A program made the translations under genes and the position numbers. Of a stretch of 64,000 bases of DNA, positions 1-9,515 are shown piece after piece. The notes below the pieces were generated by a model. The model was not told where the DNA came from. It did not search any database and saw only the letters and a list, made by a program, of their open reading frames with translations. Each line of letters begins with the position of its first letter. Within the stretch, counting starts at the first letter, position 1. The DNA is from Labia minor. Lineage: Eukaryota > Arthropoda > Insecta > Dermaptera > Spongiphoridae. The DNA lies in NCBI GenBank assembly GCA_963082975.1, contig OY720345.1, forward strand, positions 79,329,034 to 79,393,033, given 5' to 3'.

Positions 1-249
1 ATTACAGTTTGATTGGGACGTTCTATCTCATCCTCCATACTCCCTATACCTTCCTCCATCCGAGTATTACTTGTTCCTCTCCTTAAAAAACTCTCTCCGT
101 GGTAAATCTTTCAAATCCAAAATCGAAATAAAAACGCACCTAAATGAATATTTTGAAAGTAAGCCTCAACTATTTAGAAACAGGGCATAATGAGGCTTTC
201 TGGGAGATGGAGGAAGGTTATAGATCAGAATGGTTCATACATAACATAA
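1..249 (+). pseudogene. mariner transposase C-terminal fragment
   Basis: The reading frame from base 3 carries the mariner signature around the third catalytic acid: SHPPYS, then PPSEYYLF where the family normally has SPDLAPSDYHLF, then a helix like NSLRGKSF. The catalytic D is replaced by E. The frame breaks near base 180; the end resumes in another frame as a match to the family C-terminus (GIMRLSGRWRKVIDQNGSY) and stops at 247-249. The element starts outside the window. A GAAGAAACTTATGGGA-like stretch at 303-318 is the probable right terminal repeat. It cannot encode active transposase. Confidence 0.72.
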
Positions 250-381
250 TAAATCAACCTTAAACAACAAATATCGTGTATTCATTTCGCATCAAAAAAA
301 GCGAAGAAACTTATGGGAACCCCAAGTACTTTAAGATTTCGAAAGCTTTTCGTCCGCCCGTAGTGGCAGGATATTTTGAAA

Positions 382-1560
382 GAAATCATGTAAAAATCCC
401 TAAGAAAAAATCCCTAAATACAAATATCCCTAAGAGAATAAATCCCTAAATAAAAAATTTCCCTAATTTTTTTTACTTATTTAATAATGAATAGCCGAAG
501 AGACTTGAATGAGGTAGTTATACATCATGCTTGGTGTTATCACATCTGTTCCATCTGGTTTTTTAGCGTCCCATTATTCATGGTTTGCCTTCATTATGGT
601 CAGAAGCTCATCATGCGAGTCGCTGAATCGTTTCCTTGGTGGATCAGGCTTCTTTCAACGAACATCACGACAGATTTCCAAAGAGATAAGGTTATGCTTA
701 ATATGGATTTGCTTAATCAGGTCCCAAACTGATGACTTGTAACCTCCTAAGCGTGAACGAAGAGCATTGTTGTAACCTTCCAATGCATTGTTTGTTCGAG
801 GCAAACCCATCAAAGTGGCATCGTAGATGTTCCAATGTTCCAATGTCGAATTCGGGGTCATAAAAGCCAGCCAAAAATTGTTCACCTAACCAAGTAAGAA
901 AAAAGATCACGAAGTTTTACCCTGTTGGTCGTCCAGCTAATGCTTGGTAGGGTACAATGACTTTTGATGGTGGTATCAAAACCAAAGCTGCAAGAGTTCG
1001 TAAATGAGTGCAGTTGTCAGGATTATCTATATCATTATAGAGCTTCAAAACTTCTGGCATTGATTTGATGTTTCTATAAATGGATTGAGCAAAATGAAAA
1101 AGACAACCTCTGATGATTGTAAATTTCACAAATTGCGTTATATATTCCCTGGTGAAATATACGGTGCAAATGGGGTATTTTGTATTTGGAATCATTAAGC
1201 TATTAAAACGTATGCTAATAAACGAAATTTGAGTAAATTCCCTTTATTTTACATACGAATTTGACACCCCTATTTTTTGGAAAAATCACGTGTCTGGGCC
1301 ATATGTATGTATTTTTTGACCTATTTTTCCCTACTTTCGGTCCAGGCTCGATTACCTCCTTGGGAGGTCGTGTCTCAGGCAACTGGGTGTCATGCTCACC
1401 TTGTAATTAAATTTTCTTAATCACAATTAAAATTAATACAAAAATGAAAAATTTTGTTTTTAGTGATTTTTCTTTTTAGGGATTTTTGACTTTTATGGAT
1501 TTTTTCCTTTAGGGATTGACTTTTATGGATTTTTTCCTTTAGGGATTTTTACCCGTTTCC
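382..1560 (-). mobile_element. MULE (Mutator-like) DNA transposon, degenerate
   Basis: The ends are imperfect inverted repeats sharing GTAAAAATCCCTAA, followed by subterminal runs of the short repeat AATCCCTAA (left 390-470, right 1475-1550). A perfect 9-bp direct repeat, ATTTTGAAA, flanks the element at 373-381 and 1561-1569, the TSD length expected for MULEs. Minus-strand transposase remnants lie inside. Between 1200 and 1470 I see no coding signal. Confidence 0.8.
655..1195 (-). pseudogene. MULE transposase remnant
   Basis: Two overlapping frames carry conserved MULE transposase blocks: GCLFHFAQSIYRNIKS and LAALVLIPP in 1195-917, then EHWNIYDATLMGLPRTNNA and LEGYNNALRSRLGG in 885-655. These match the C-terminal part of insect MULE transposases (C/H motif, then the LPRTNN..E motif). 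A frameshift near 890-915 separates them. The upstream catalytic part is missing. Its position inside a TSD-bounded element supports the assignment; it is not functional. Confidence 0.75.
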
Positions 1561-1991
1561 ATTTTGAAAAAATTAGTCTTCGCTTCATAATTTTTATGAA
1601 ATATTTAGAATTTGAGTAATATTTTTATTTATTTTATATTTAAATAATAGTCAAATTGAAAAATTTCACAATCATCTAGTAATCTTATGTTAAGTCTTTT
1701 GTTTTTTATGATTTAGGAGAAATAATAAAATAATTTTTGAAGTGAAACTTCTTTAGCGGCGTCCTGACATTTGGTCGAGAATGGAGAGTGAATTGAGAGA
1801 AATGTAACGTTTTGAGATTTCGTAACGCAAGAGAGAAAAAAGATATATAACGAGTGAGAATGAGAAAGAGAGCTATACAGTTTAGGCTATCTGCGTCTCC
1901 CTTTTGTGCGGTCTTTCGTTCTAATCCCCACGAGCAACAGAGAAGAGAATATAGTATGACGCGCATGCGCGCGAGTACGTATAGCCTAGAC

Positions 1992-3188
1992 CAGAGGTGG
2001 GGAACCTGCGGCCTCCGCGAGGTTCTTGTGCGGCCCTTTGCCTCCTAGTACAAAATGGTAGAGTTCGTTTCAAACAACTAGTGTACATCAACACCAGGAC
2101 AGTTGCGCGAAAAATCTGTCCAAAAATAGTCATATTGTAACATGACATCAGAATACTAGTCTGAAACCGACTTTAACACGCATAAACGAGGCTCTGGCTC
2201 ATAGACCATCCGTTTTAGACTTGGACACTAAATGTTAATTTTTTAAACAGTTGCAATAAGAATGAACTAAACGAAAAAAAGCCGGCTTATGTGTCTGTGT
2301 TTTTTCTTTTTTTATTTAGAAGGATTATTAAGAATTAAAAAAATGTAAAATTTTCAGGCAAGTGAAAAAATTATTTATCGGAGATTTCAGAATTCCAGAA
2401 ATCAATTATGCTTTTTTCAGAGTATTGCCGAAATATTGGTTTTATATTTAAATAAATAATTTTTTACTTTACCGAAAATTACACAATGTTTATCTAATTT
2501 ACATATCTAAAAGAAACGAATAATGTTTTATGTGAACATAGAAAATATTTATTTGAAAATAAATTAAAATTACAAGATACTATTTACAAAATCTGTCATA
2601 TAGAGCAGTCACATGCAGGCATTTGAACCACATTTAATAGATATGTCCGCAGAACTACAAATGGAGTTAATTGATTTAGGGGAAGATAGTATCATCAAAT
2701 CCCTTTTTAACACTAAAAAGGATCCCATAGAAATCTGGAAAAATGCTGTTGAATATCCATGCCTTCGAAAACATGCTCGCCGTTTACTTTCCTGCTTCGG
2801 AAGTACCTACTGTTGCGAGACAACATTTTCTCTCATATCAAAATTAAAAACAAATTTAGAGGATCAATTAAAGCTGTGTGTTACGAAGCTTGATCCAAAT
2901 ATACAATTACTGTCAAACAAAAAACAAAGCCAAATAAGTCACTAACTTAGTGAAAAAAAAAATATTATTGTATTTTTTTATAATATTTTTATATTATTTT
3001 ATATGTATATTATATTTAAAATTTTGTAGTATTATATTTTGTTTTTTCTATATAATGCAATAAATTGTTAAATCTATTAGAAAAACTATACAAAAGTCAC
3101 TTTCTTAGGTCAATCAGCTTATGCGGCCTCTCTTATTGCTACCTAATTTAAATGTGGCCTCTAATGGTAAAAAGGTTCCCCACCTCTG
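1992..3188 (+). mobile_element. hAT (Charlie-like) transposon, deleted
   Basis: The terminal inverted repeat is CAGAGGTGGGGAACC at the left and its complement at 3174-3188. The perfect 8-bp TSD GCCTAGAC lies at 1984-1991 and 3189-3196. The termini (GGGGAACCTGCGGCC) resemble the Charlie group of hAT. Only the transposase C-terminus survives, at 2613-2945; the remaining AT-rich interior shows no other coding signal. Confidence 0.88.
2613..2945 (+). pseudogene. hAT transposase C-terminal (dimerisation) fragment
   Basis: This 110-aa frame reads like the end of a hAT transposase of the GTF2IRD2/SCAND3-related type: IWKNAVEYPCLRKHARRLLS, then STYCCETTFSLISKLKTNL, where the E of CCETTF sits at the position of the catalytic glutamate. 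It ends shortly after a typical DPNIQLLSNKKQ tail. The BED finger and the catalytic aspartate region are absent, so this is a deletion derivative. It sits inside the TSD-bounded hAT. Confidence 0.7.
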
Positions 3189-3219
3189 GCCTAGACCTTA
3201 GAATATCGTTACACCAAAC

Positions 3220-3740
3220 ATGGAAATTATTGCAAGGCAGTCACTGTCATATTCATCAACGGTGACACCAGTTGGCGATGTTTGCATTGCAGAATGTCAA
3301 ACTCACAATGGAAAAATTATTGTCATCGCAGCCATCTATATCTCACCAAATCAAAATTTAGACGATATTATTTATTTCATACACCGTTCACTACTGGTTT
3401 ATAGCCACACAGGTGCTAATGCACTTGAACGAGGCGAAGATAAAATCCCTCTAATTCTCGGGGGAGATTTTAATGTAAATTTTGGATCTGATGATTCGTT
3501 GCCGTTGATCATCTTTCTTCGAGAAACATTTGGTCTGCTTATAAATAACGAGATCCCAAGGAATCAACAACAAAATCTGGAACTACAATAGATGCTGTTT
3601 TTACACGTTATATAGAAAATATCGAATCACGAACATATATATCTTATTTTAGTTATCACAAGCCATTAATATCAGTATTACCAATTGAAGCACCAACCGA
3701 CAATAGTACAGGCAATGTAGATATGATGATAAAGTAGATA
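3220..3740 (+). pseudogene. Helentron-type endonuclease (EEP fold) remnant
   Basis: The open frame to 3591 and its continuation in another frame match the apurinic-endonuclease-like domain that Helentrons carry at the C-terminus of the Rep-helicase protein. Visible motifs are IAAIYISPNQNLDDI, ILGGDFNVNF (the catalytic GDFN), and after a frameshift TTIDAVFTRYIENIES and TYISYFSYHKPLIS. No Rep or helicase part is nearby. The start codon at 3220 follows the right TSD of the hAT, so the upstream part is probably lost or lies before the hAT. Confidence 0.66.
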
Positions 3741-4061
3741 ATAATAATAATAAAGCGAATATTTGTTACGAAAATTTTATACTGTTATATGTCTTTCGAA
3801 ATGATCCCTTTATTTTTCTCTATTTCTCTCTCACTCACACTCTCAACTAAAATTTATCTTATTCTCTAGATTGTAAGAAGTTTCACTTCCGCCACGTGTA
3901 CGATGCTGCACATGTTACTTTTTTATTTCTTATATTTAATTTTGTACGAAAAAATAAGCAATTTTTATTTTTGTTAAAATTTTTTTAAAATAAAATAAAC
4001 TTACTTATTATACACTAAGTTATACTTTAAGAATTATTTTTTTTTCAAATAAAAAGAAGGA
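3741..4061. other. AT-rich spacer, no gene seen
   Basis: No coding potential is visible. It contains a pyrimidine-rich stretch (3810-3845), the palindromic GAAGTTTCACTTC motif at 3881-3893 and A/T runs. Confidence 0.6.
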
Positions 4062-4183
4062 TTATATTTTTTCTTTTCTATTTGTAATATAGTACATAAT
4101 ATACAGCAATGTATATTTTTTTCTCTCCTGGGGGGGGGGGGGGGGTTTAACCCCCAAAACCCCCCCCCTGGTTGCGCCACTGC
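4062..4183 (-). repeat. hAT-like terminus with long G run
   Basis: Reading the minus strand from 4183, the sequence starts CAGTGGCGCAACCAGG and runs into G tracts (about 16 G). Termini of the CAGTGGCG type are common at hAT-like elements. It interrupts the minus-strand endonuclease remnant exactly at its GG of ILGG. The other end was not found. Confidence 0.45.
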
Positions 4184-4436
4184 CCCCGAGAATTAGAGGG
4201 ATTTTATCTTCGCCTCGTCCAAGTGCATTAGCACCTGTGTGGCTATAAACCAGTAGTGAACGGTGTATGAAATAAATAATATCGTCTAAATTTTGATTTG
4301 GTGAGATATAGATGGCTGCGATGACAATAATGTACGCGCGCATACGCTCTGCTGCTGTTTTAGCTACTTTTTTTATTCCGGGTACATTTTTTCCTCCTTT
4401 AGTCCCTTGTGGTTGGTCGTTATTTTTTTTCTGCAT
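4184..4436 (-). pseudogene. Helentron-derived deletion copy (N-terminal motif joined to endonuclease)
   Basis: The minus frame begins MQKKNNDQPQGTKGGKN, contains KTAAERMRAY, a basic motif found near the N-terminus of several Helitron/Helentron proteins, and then passes directly into the endonuclease segment IYISPNQNLDDI. The endonuclease part closely matches the plus-strand copy at 3316-3462 and is cut at ILGG by a hAT-like terminus. The join of a distal N-terminal motif to the endonuclease implies an internal deletion. Confidence 0.55.
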
Positions 4437-4454
4437 AGTGAAATCTGTGGAGCA

Positions 4455-4589
4455 AAATTATAAATGTAAAGTATATTGTGTCATTGTATGCTGTATGTTG
4501 TGAAAAATTCTGTTGAGAAAAGCAGTTTTAAATGCAATAATAAATTTAAAATTATAAATGTAAAGTATATTGTGTCATTGTATGCTGTA
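4455..4589. repeat. direct repeat next to a Helitron end
   Basis: About 42 bp beginning AAAATTATAAATGTAAAG occur at 4455-4497 and again at 4548-4589. The second copy ends precisely at the Helitron 3' terminus (A|CTAG on the plus strand). Confidence 0.7.
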
Positions 4590-4760
4590 CTAGCTGATCA
4601 GAGCGCCTTCCAGGCGCTCTTCACACCTAGACGGGGGCTCCGCCCCCTGTACCCCCGAGTGATACATAGTATTTGGTTGAAAGTTTCAATCAGTATAAGT
4701 AGATAAGACATATATTTGTTTTCTTGGAAAATATATTTTAATTTAATCAACAACAAATTT
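4590..4760 (-). mobile_element. Helitron 3' end (truncated copy)
   Basis: On the minus strand it ends with a GC-rich hairpin (GAGCGCC...GGCGCTC), then TGATCAGCTAG and a host T: the Helitron 3' signature of hairpin, about 10 nt, CTRR, inserted between A and T. The same end occurs at 20522, 39872, 51748 and 54884. Homology with the 51748 copy runs to about 4760, then stops; no 5' TC end was found. Confidence 0.78.
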
Positions 4761-4789
4761 TCCTAGTATACTAAGTAAGATTTATAAAT

Positions 4790-5340
4790 ATATTTCGTAA
4801 TTTGATTCTAAAATATTATTAATTTCGTAATTTGATTCTAAAATATTATTAAAATAAATATTTTTTATTCATAAAACTAACTTATACTTACATCTCAAAA
4901 ACAGCCTTTCTGGGAAATTGCAAAATGTGTTTATTTTTTTATATAAATAATGATCATGCAAATTACACTAAAAATTAAAAAAATTATTAGCTATAATAAA
5001 CTATTATTGGCTATAAATTAATTATAATTAATTAAATTAATAAAAATAATTTAAAGATACAACTCGTTGAGAAATGAACTTATAATTAACATTTCCTTTA
5101 AAACTGTTTAAAACCCCAGAGTGGACGCTGACAATTTGGGTTTTTCCTGGTAAGACTGTCCCCCCCCTGGTTTTTCCCAATAACAAAGTGAAAGAAAATT
5201 CCCTTATGTTGCCTCCCCTTCCGACCCCCTAAGAGGGGTTATTTTAAAGGAACAATCGGAAAATAATTTTAAATGAATGAATAAATGAAAATTCAAATTT
5301 TATATATAGTTTTTTATATATGTTTATTTATTCACAAAAA
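4790..5340 (+). repeat. AT-rich repeat with GC-rich core (copy 1)
   Basis: The same sequence recurs inverted at about 12235-12900 inside the hAT 5' region, and in part at 7295-7680. The core at 5110-5245 (GAGTGGACGCTGACAATT) is GC-richer. No coding frame; type unknown, probably a MITE or other non-autonomous element. Confidence 0.6.
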
Positions 5341-5574
5341 ATTAATTAAATTGTAATTTAAATTCTTATAGTTTTATTAAATAAATCATTTTTAGTTATA
5401 ATTTTATATAAGCATTTTTTAATTGAACCTATTCAATCTTGTCATTCCCTAATCAGCATACGCGGTTTCAATAACCCTTTTAATTATTCTAAATTCAATC
5501 TTTAATTAAATCTAATTTAACACACAACAATTCCGTCTCATTATTGTAATACAAAGTTAGAAATATTAAGTTAA

Positions 5575-5720
5575 TAGTACCGGGACCCCGAGCCTCGGCT
5601 CGGTACTTAAGTTAAAAAAAATGATTCATTATTATTGAATTTGGCTGGTAATATTAATACCTGAGACACCGAGCTATTGCTCGACCCTTTAAAAAATATT
5701 GATATACAATTTTTTAATAA
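5575..5720. repeat. hairpin repeat CCGGGACCCCGAGCC (copy 1)
   Basis: It contains GAGCCTCGGCTCGGTAC, a short perfect hairpin, then TTTGGCTGGTAATATTAATACC. Other copies are at 16318-16440, 23830-23945 (inverted), 26737-26860, 45597-45700 and 50790-50882 (inverted), with a partial one at 32640-32680. The surrounding 5341-6120 is AT-rich with no gene seen. Confidence 0.65.
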
Positions 5721-6139
5721 AATCTCATATCAAAAAAGAAAATTTATTAAAAATTAAAAATAAAAAAATATAAACAAAAAGTTTAATGTATGGATATATG
5801 TGTTCATGCAATGAAAACAGATATCGGTATAACAAATATTTTTAATTTTATTTAATAATTATAATATAAATAATAAGATATAAGAAGCGGTGGCTTGATT
5901 GAATAAATGTGTTAAAATTTAAACAAATTCAAATATTCTTTTATATACAATTGTAATAATAAATAATAATGATTTGATAAAGGATATAACTTTAATTTGG
6001 GCGCCAAGATAATAAGGGTTGATAAAAATAAACTTTCACAAAATATTTGTATATTGTTAACGGGTTTAATAGAAAGAAAGAAAACAAAAATAAAGATAAA
6101 TTTACCAAATATTTCAGAACATGGAACATATAAACATAA

Positions 6140-6360
6140 ATTTAAGGATTGAGTACCATGCCCTATCTCATCAGCTCAATGGTTTCACAACGACTCCAAC
6201 GACTGTCTATCATAGCGAGCCAAGGGCTGCTAAGATCTTTAGGGGAATCCCTTTTAGTTTTGGCGGGCTCCATCTGAGCAGCACCTCCTGGGACCCAATT
6301 CCAGTGGATGAGTTCACCAGGTTTAAATATAATTACAAATAAAATAAATGGTCCGCCCGT
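6140..6360. other. GC-richer island of unknown nature
   Basis: Within very AT-rich DNA this stretch has balanced composition and is open on the plus strand (6121-6342) and on the minus strand (6369-6163). Neither translation is a family I recognise. It could be part of an unidentified repeat or a captured host fragment. The following 6361-6590 is AT-rich with nothing recognisable. Confidence 0.35.
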
Positions 6361-6589
6361 TACACACACATATTATATACAATTTAATATTATTTTATAT
6401 ATATTTATATTATTGAATATATGTGTTAAAATTTAAACAAATTCAATTTTAAGAATATATATATATTAAAGAAAGAAATTGTTTTTAAAATATCCTAAAT
6501 AATATGTAACAATTTTCAAGATAGAAATTTATTACAATATTACTATTATTAAATGTTGCATCATTGCATCAATCTGATTAAAATGAATG

Positions 6590-7290
6590 GAACTTCGGGT
6601 ACTCAATAATAATAAATAAATAATATTAATAAATATTAAATGATATTTTAGTGAAGAAATATTAAAAATTATAAAACTATCTAAAAATTAATTAATAAAA
6701 TAAAATAAAAGAACAATGAATAAATAAATATAAAATAGTAATTTATTAAAAAATAATAGATTAAAAAAAAAAAAAAACTATTTTCCGCCGGTTTCGATCC
6801 TGCGAAGTTGAATTGTCAGACAGTCGCTCTACCCATTAGACTAATAATACTTAGATGATGAAAACGACATTTTTTACTCTCTTAGCAAGACGTATGTTTT
6901 TTTGTTTTTGTTTTTGTTTTTTTTTTGAGAGAGATTAATAAATATCTATATATATTTTATTAAAAATAAATATTTTTAATTTTATTTCGAAATTAAATAA
7001 TAAATTTTAAAATATTTTAAATAAAAAAAAATATTAATACAATTTCAGTTAAAAAATGGATGCCAATTTTGACGTTTTCCATATATAATTTTCAATTAAG
7101 AAATTAATAATGAAGCTGTATGTTTCAAGAGATATCATCAATAAAACTTAATTTTTCTTTATAAATACTATATCTATTGTGAATTTGAAAAAAATCGTTA
7201 GAGCGGTTTTTGAGAACCAATATATATAGATAAATAGATAGATAGATAGATATATACAATTTTAGCTAGCATAATAAGATAAGATTAATT
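6590..7290 (-). repeat. tRNA-like-module repeat, copy 1
   Basis: The body is shared with copies at 8335-8845, 27790-28335 and a split copy (45990-46222 plus 50441-50775). It ends on the plus strand with TTTTAGCTAGCATAATAAGA. At 6782-6850 the minus strand carries a tRNA-like stretch with an A-box-like TAGTCTAATGGGTAGAG and a B-box-like GGATCGAAACC, but the anticodon arm does not fold well. Possibly SINE-like; not a functional tRNA gene. Confidence 0.55.
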
Positions 7291-7294
7291 TATA

Positions 7295-7680
7295 TAATAA
7301 ATATATTTCGTAATTTGATTCTAAAATATTATTAAAATAAATATTTTTTATTCATAAAACTAACTTATACTTACATATCAAAAACAGCCTTTCTGGGAAA
7401 TTGCAAAATGTGTTTATTTTTTTATATAAATAATGATCAAGGAAATTACACTAAAAATTAAAAAAATTATTAGCTATAAGAATATAATAAGTATGAAAAT
7501 ATACTTTGAATTTATTTTGAATAAGATATTCTTTATCATTTTAAATGAATGTTTTAAATCATTTTAATAAATGTTTTAAATCATTTTAAATAAATGATTT
7601 TAAATGAATGAATGGATGAAAATTCAAATTTTATATATAGTTTTTTATATATGTTTATTTATTCACAAAAATTTAATTGA
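7295..7680 (+). repeat. partial copy of the 4790-5340 repeat
   Basis: It starts with the shared AATATATTTCGTAATTTG and ends with the shared TTTTTTATATATGTTTATT. The GC-rich core is missing, so this copy has an internal deletion. 7681-7970 is AT-rich; 7735-7830 matches the inverted stretch 21600-21710. Confidence 0.55.
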
Positions 7681-7974
7681 CATAATTATCAAAAAATAAT
7701 AAAAGTTGTTACCTAGCTAAAGAGAGAGTAATAGAAATTGTTACCTGCAGGTAGACTTGTGAGACAGATAAGAGAATATACGTATTCCGAAAACACTGTT
7801 AATTAAAATGTAATAACTATTAACAATTAATAAAGTAGAAATAATTTCCCAACAAATATTTCACTTTTAGTTTAACAAAAAATCAAAAAAACAATATTTT
7901 GCAGAATAAAAACGAAACAAAAAACAAATATGAATATAATATAAATATTTTTTTAATTTTATTTTTAGAATAAA

Positions 7975-8340
7975 TATTGTAATATATATAAATATAAATA
8001 TAAAAATGCTTGTTTTTTATGCTTATATATATTGGATATATTGGATGTATTATGATACTGAGCACATGGCAAAGACTTTCTAAAAATAATTGTTTAAAAA
8101 AAAAACCCAGAGAGAGAGGGGTGGACAATTTTGCCAAGTGGCAGAGGAGGGGATGATTGGCTTCGACATATTTTGAAAATTCTCAACAACTACACAATAT
8201 ACCAACTGTGGTCGACAATTGGTAATTAATAATTAATTATAAATTGCAATTGCTAAAATATAAATTAAAGTTCTTTTAATTTATATTTATATTTTTACGG
8301 TACCTTTCAATTATTCTATTTCATCTTAATTTAATAAAAT
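7975..8340. repeat. repeat shared with 51955-52330
   Basis: Both copies contain ATGCTTGTTTTTTATGC, a purine-rich GAGAGAGAGGGGTGGAC and TGGTCGACAATTGGTAATT. The 51955 copy has about 40 bp more in the middle. No coding potential. Confidence 0.6.
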
Positions 8341-8845
8341 AATATTAATAAATATATTAAATAATATTTTATTGAAAAAATATTAAAAATTATAAAACTA
8401 TCTAAAACTTAATTAATAAAAGAACAATGAATAAATAAATTAAAAAGTAAACAATAGATAAAAAGAAAAAAAAATAACAAAATCATTATTTTCATTTTTA
8501 AATAACGATTCACCCGGCGAGTTTCGAACCGACGAAATCCACTCGTTAAAACATCAGTCCAACCGCTGGACTATATGTATTTAGATAAAAAATTGTCATT
8601 TTTTTACTGTCTTAGCAGGCAGTATTAAAAATTTTGACGTTTTCCATATATAATTTTCAATTAAGAAATTAATAATGAAGCTGTATGTTTCAAGAGATAT
8701 CATCAATAAAACTTAATTTTTCTTTATAAATACTATATCTAGTGTGAATTTGAAAAAAATCGTTAGAGCGGTTTTTGAGAACCAATATATATAGATAAAT
8801 AGATAGATATATACAATTTTAGCTAGCATAATAAGATAAGATAAT
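8341..8845 (-). repeat. tRNA-like-module repeat, copy 2
   Basis: Same body as copy 1 but with a different tRNA-like module at 8510-8576: minus-strand A-box-like TAGTCCAGCGGTTGGAC and B-box GGTTCGAAACTCG. The copy at about 28000-28070 carries the same module. The anticodon stem does not pair, so this is not called a tRNA gene. It ends TTTTAGCTAGCATAATAAGA. Confidence 0.55.
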
Positions 8846-9044
8846 TAATATTATTTATTTATTAATACCAATTAATAATATTAATTACTTATAAATAATT
8901 CATAATAATAATAAATTGTGATACCAACTTATAGGAATATTAAAATAATATAATTATTATTTTACATATATATGAATATAATATAAATATTTTTAATTTT
9001 ATTTTAAGAATAGATATATATCTAAAAGGCGGTAACTGTGAGGT

Positions 9045-9395
9045 CACATACTAATTTTTATTCTTTGACCCAGTAGAGGCTGAGAAATATTATTCCGCGT
9101 CAACGTACTAGCGCGCATGCGCGCCATGGACTTTGGACCTAGCGAGTGGGTATTAGAACGAAAGACAGCACAAAAGGAAGACGCAGATAGCCTCTTTCTC
9201 AAGAACGAAAGACCGCACAAAAGGGAGACGGAGATAGAGGCTATCTCATTCTCACTCGTTAAATCTATATCTTTTTTCTCTCTTGCGTTACGAAATTTCA
9301 ATTTTTTTCTCTCTTGCGTTACGAAATTTCAATTTTTCAATTCACTCTCCATTCTCAACCAAATGTCAGGACGCCGCTAAAGAAGTTTCACTTCA
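9045..9395 (+). repeat. GC-richer block ending in GAAGTTTCACTTC palindrome
   Basis: This is an inverted relative of 1738-1985: both contain CGCGCATGCGCGC, CTCTCTTGCGTTACGAAATT, CCTGACATT-type sequence and the GCGGCG/CGCCGC plus palindrome end. A 31-bp unit (TTTTTCTCTCTTGCGTTACG...) is tandemly doubled at 9270-9330. No gene; probably the terminal part of a Helentron-like element. Confidence 0.45.
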
Positions 9396-9515
9396 AAAAA
9401 AGAAAATTTTGAATGATTTATATATTTATGCTTTTAAATTTAAAAGTTTTCTTTTTACAATATATATAAATAAATCAATCAAAATTTTATTATTCGTAAA
9501 TAAATGTTGAAAACA

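Larger units (their letters stand above)
1738..3893 (+). mobile_element. candidate Helentron-like element bounded by short palindromes
   Basis: The left end carries GAAGTGAAACTTC followed by TTTAGCGGCG; the right end carries the reverse complement, GAAGTTTCACTTC (3881-3893). Between them lie a GC-richer block (1760-1985), a hAT insertion with TSD, and a Helentron-type endonuclease remnant. The same terminal palindrome ends related blocks at 9371-9393 and 27578-27602. The GC-richer block contains an NRF1-like CGCATGCGCG at 1961-1972. Calling this a Helentron is an inference from the endonuclease and the hairpin ends. Confidence 0.38.

Noticed and set aside
7883-8137. Minus 84-aa ORF with hydrophobic stretches
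   Set aside because: Ile/Tyr/Phe runs come from AT-rich repeat DNA; the same repeat at 51955 is not open.
8510-8576. tRNA gene with an anticodon reading a stop codon
   Set aside because: A and B box-like motifs exist but the anticodon and T stems do not pair, and it lies in a repeat.
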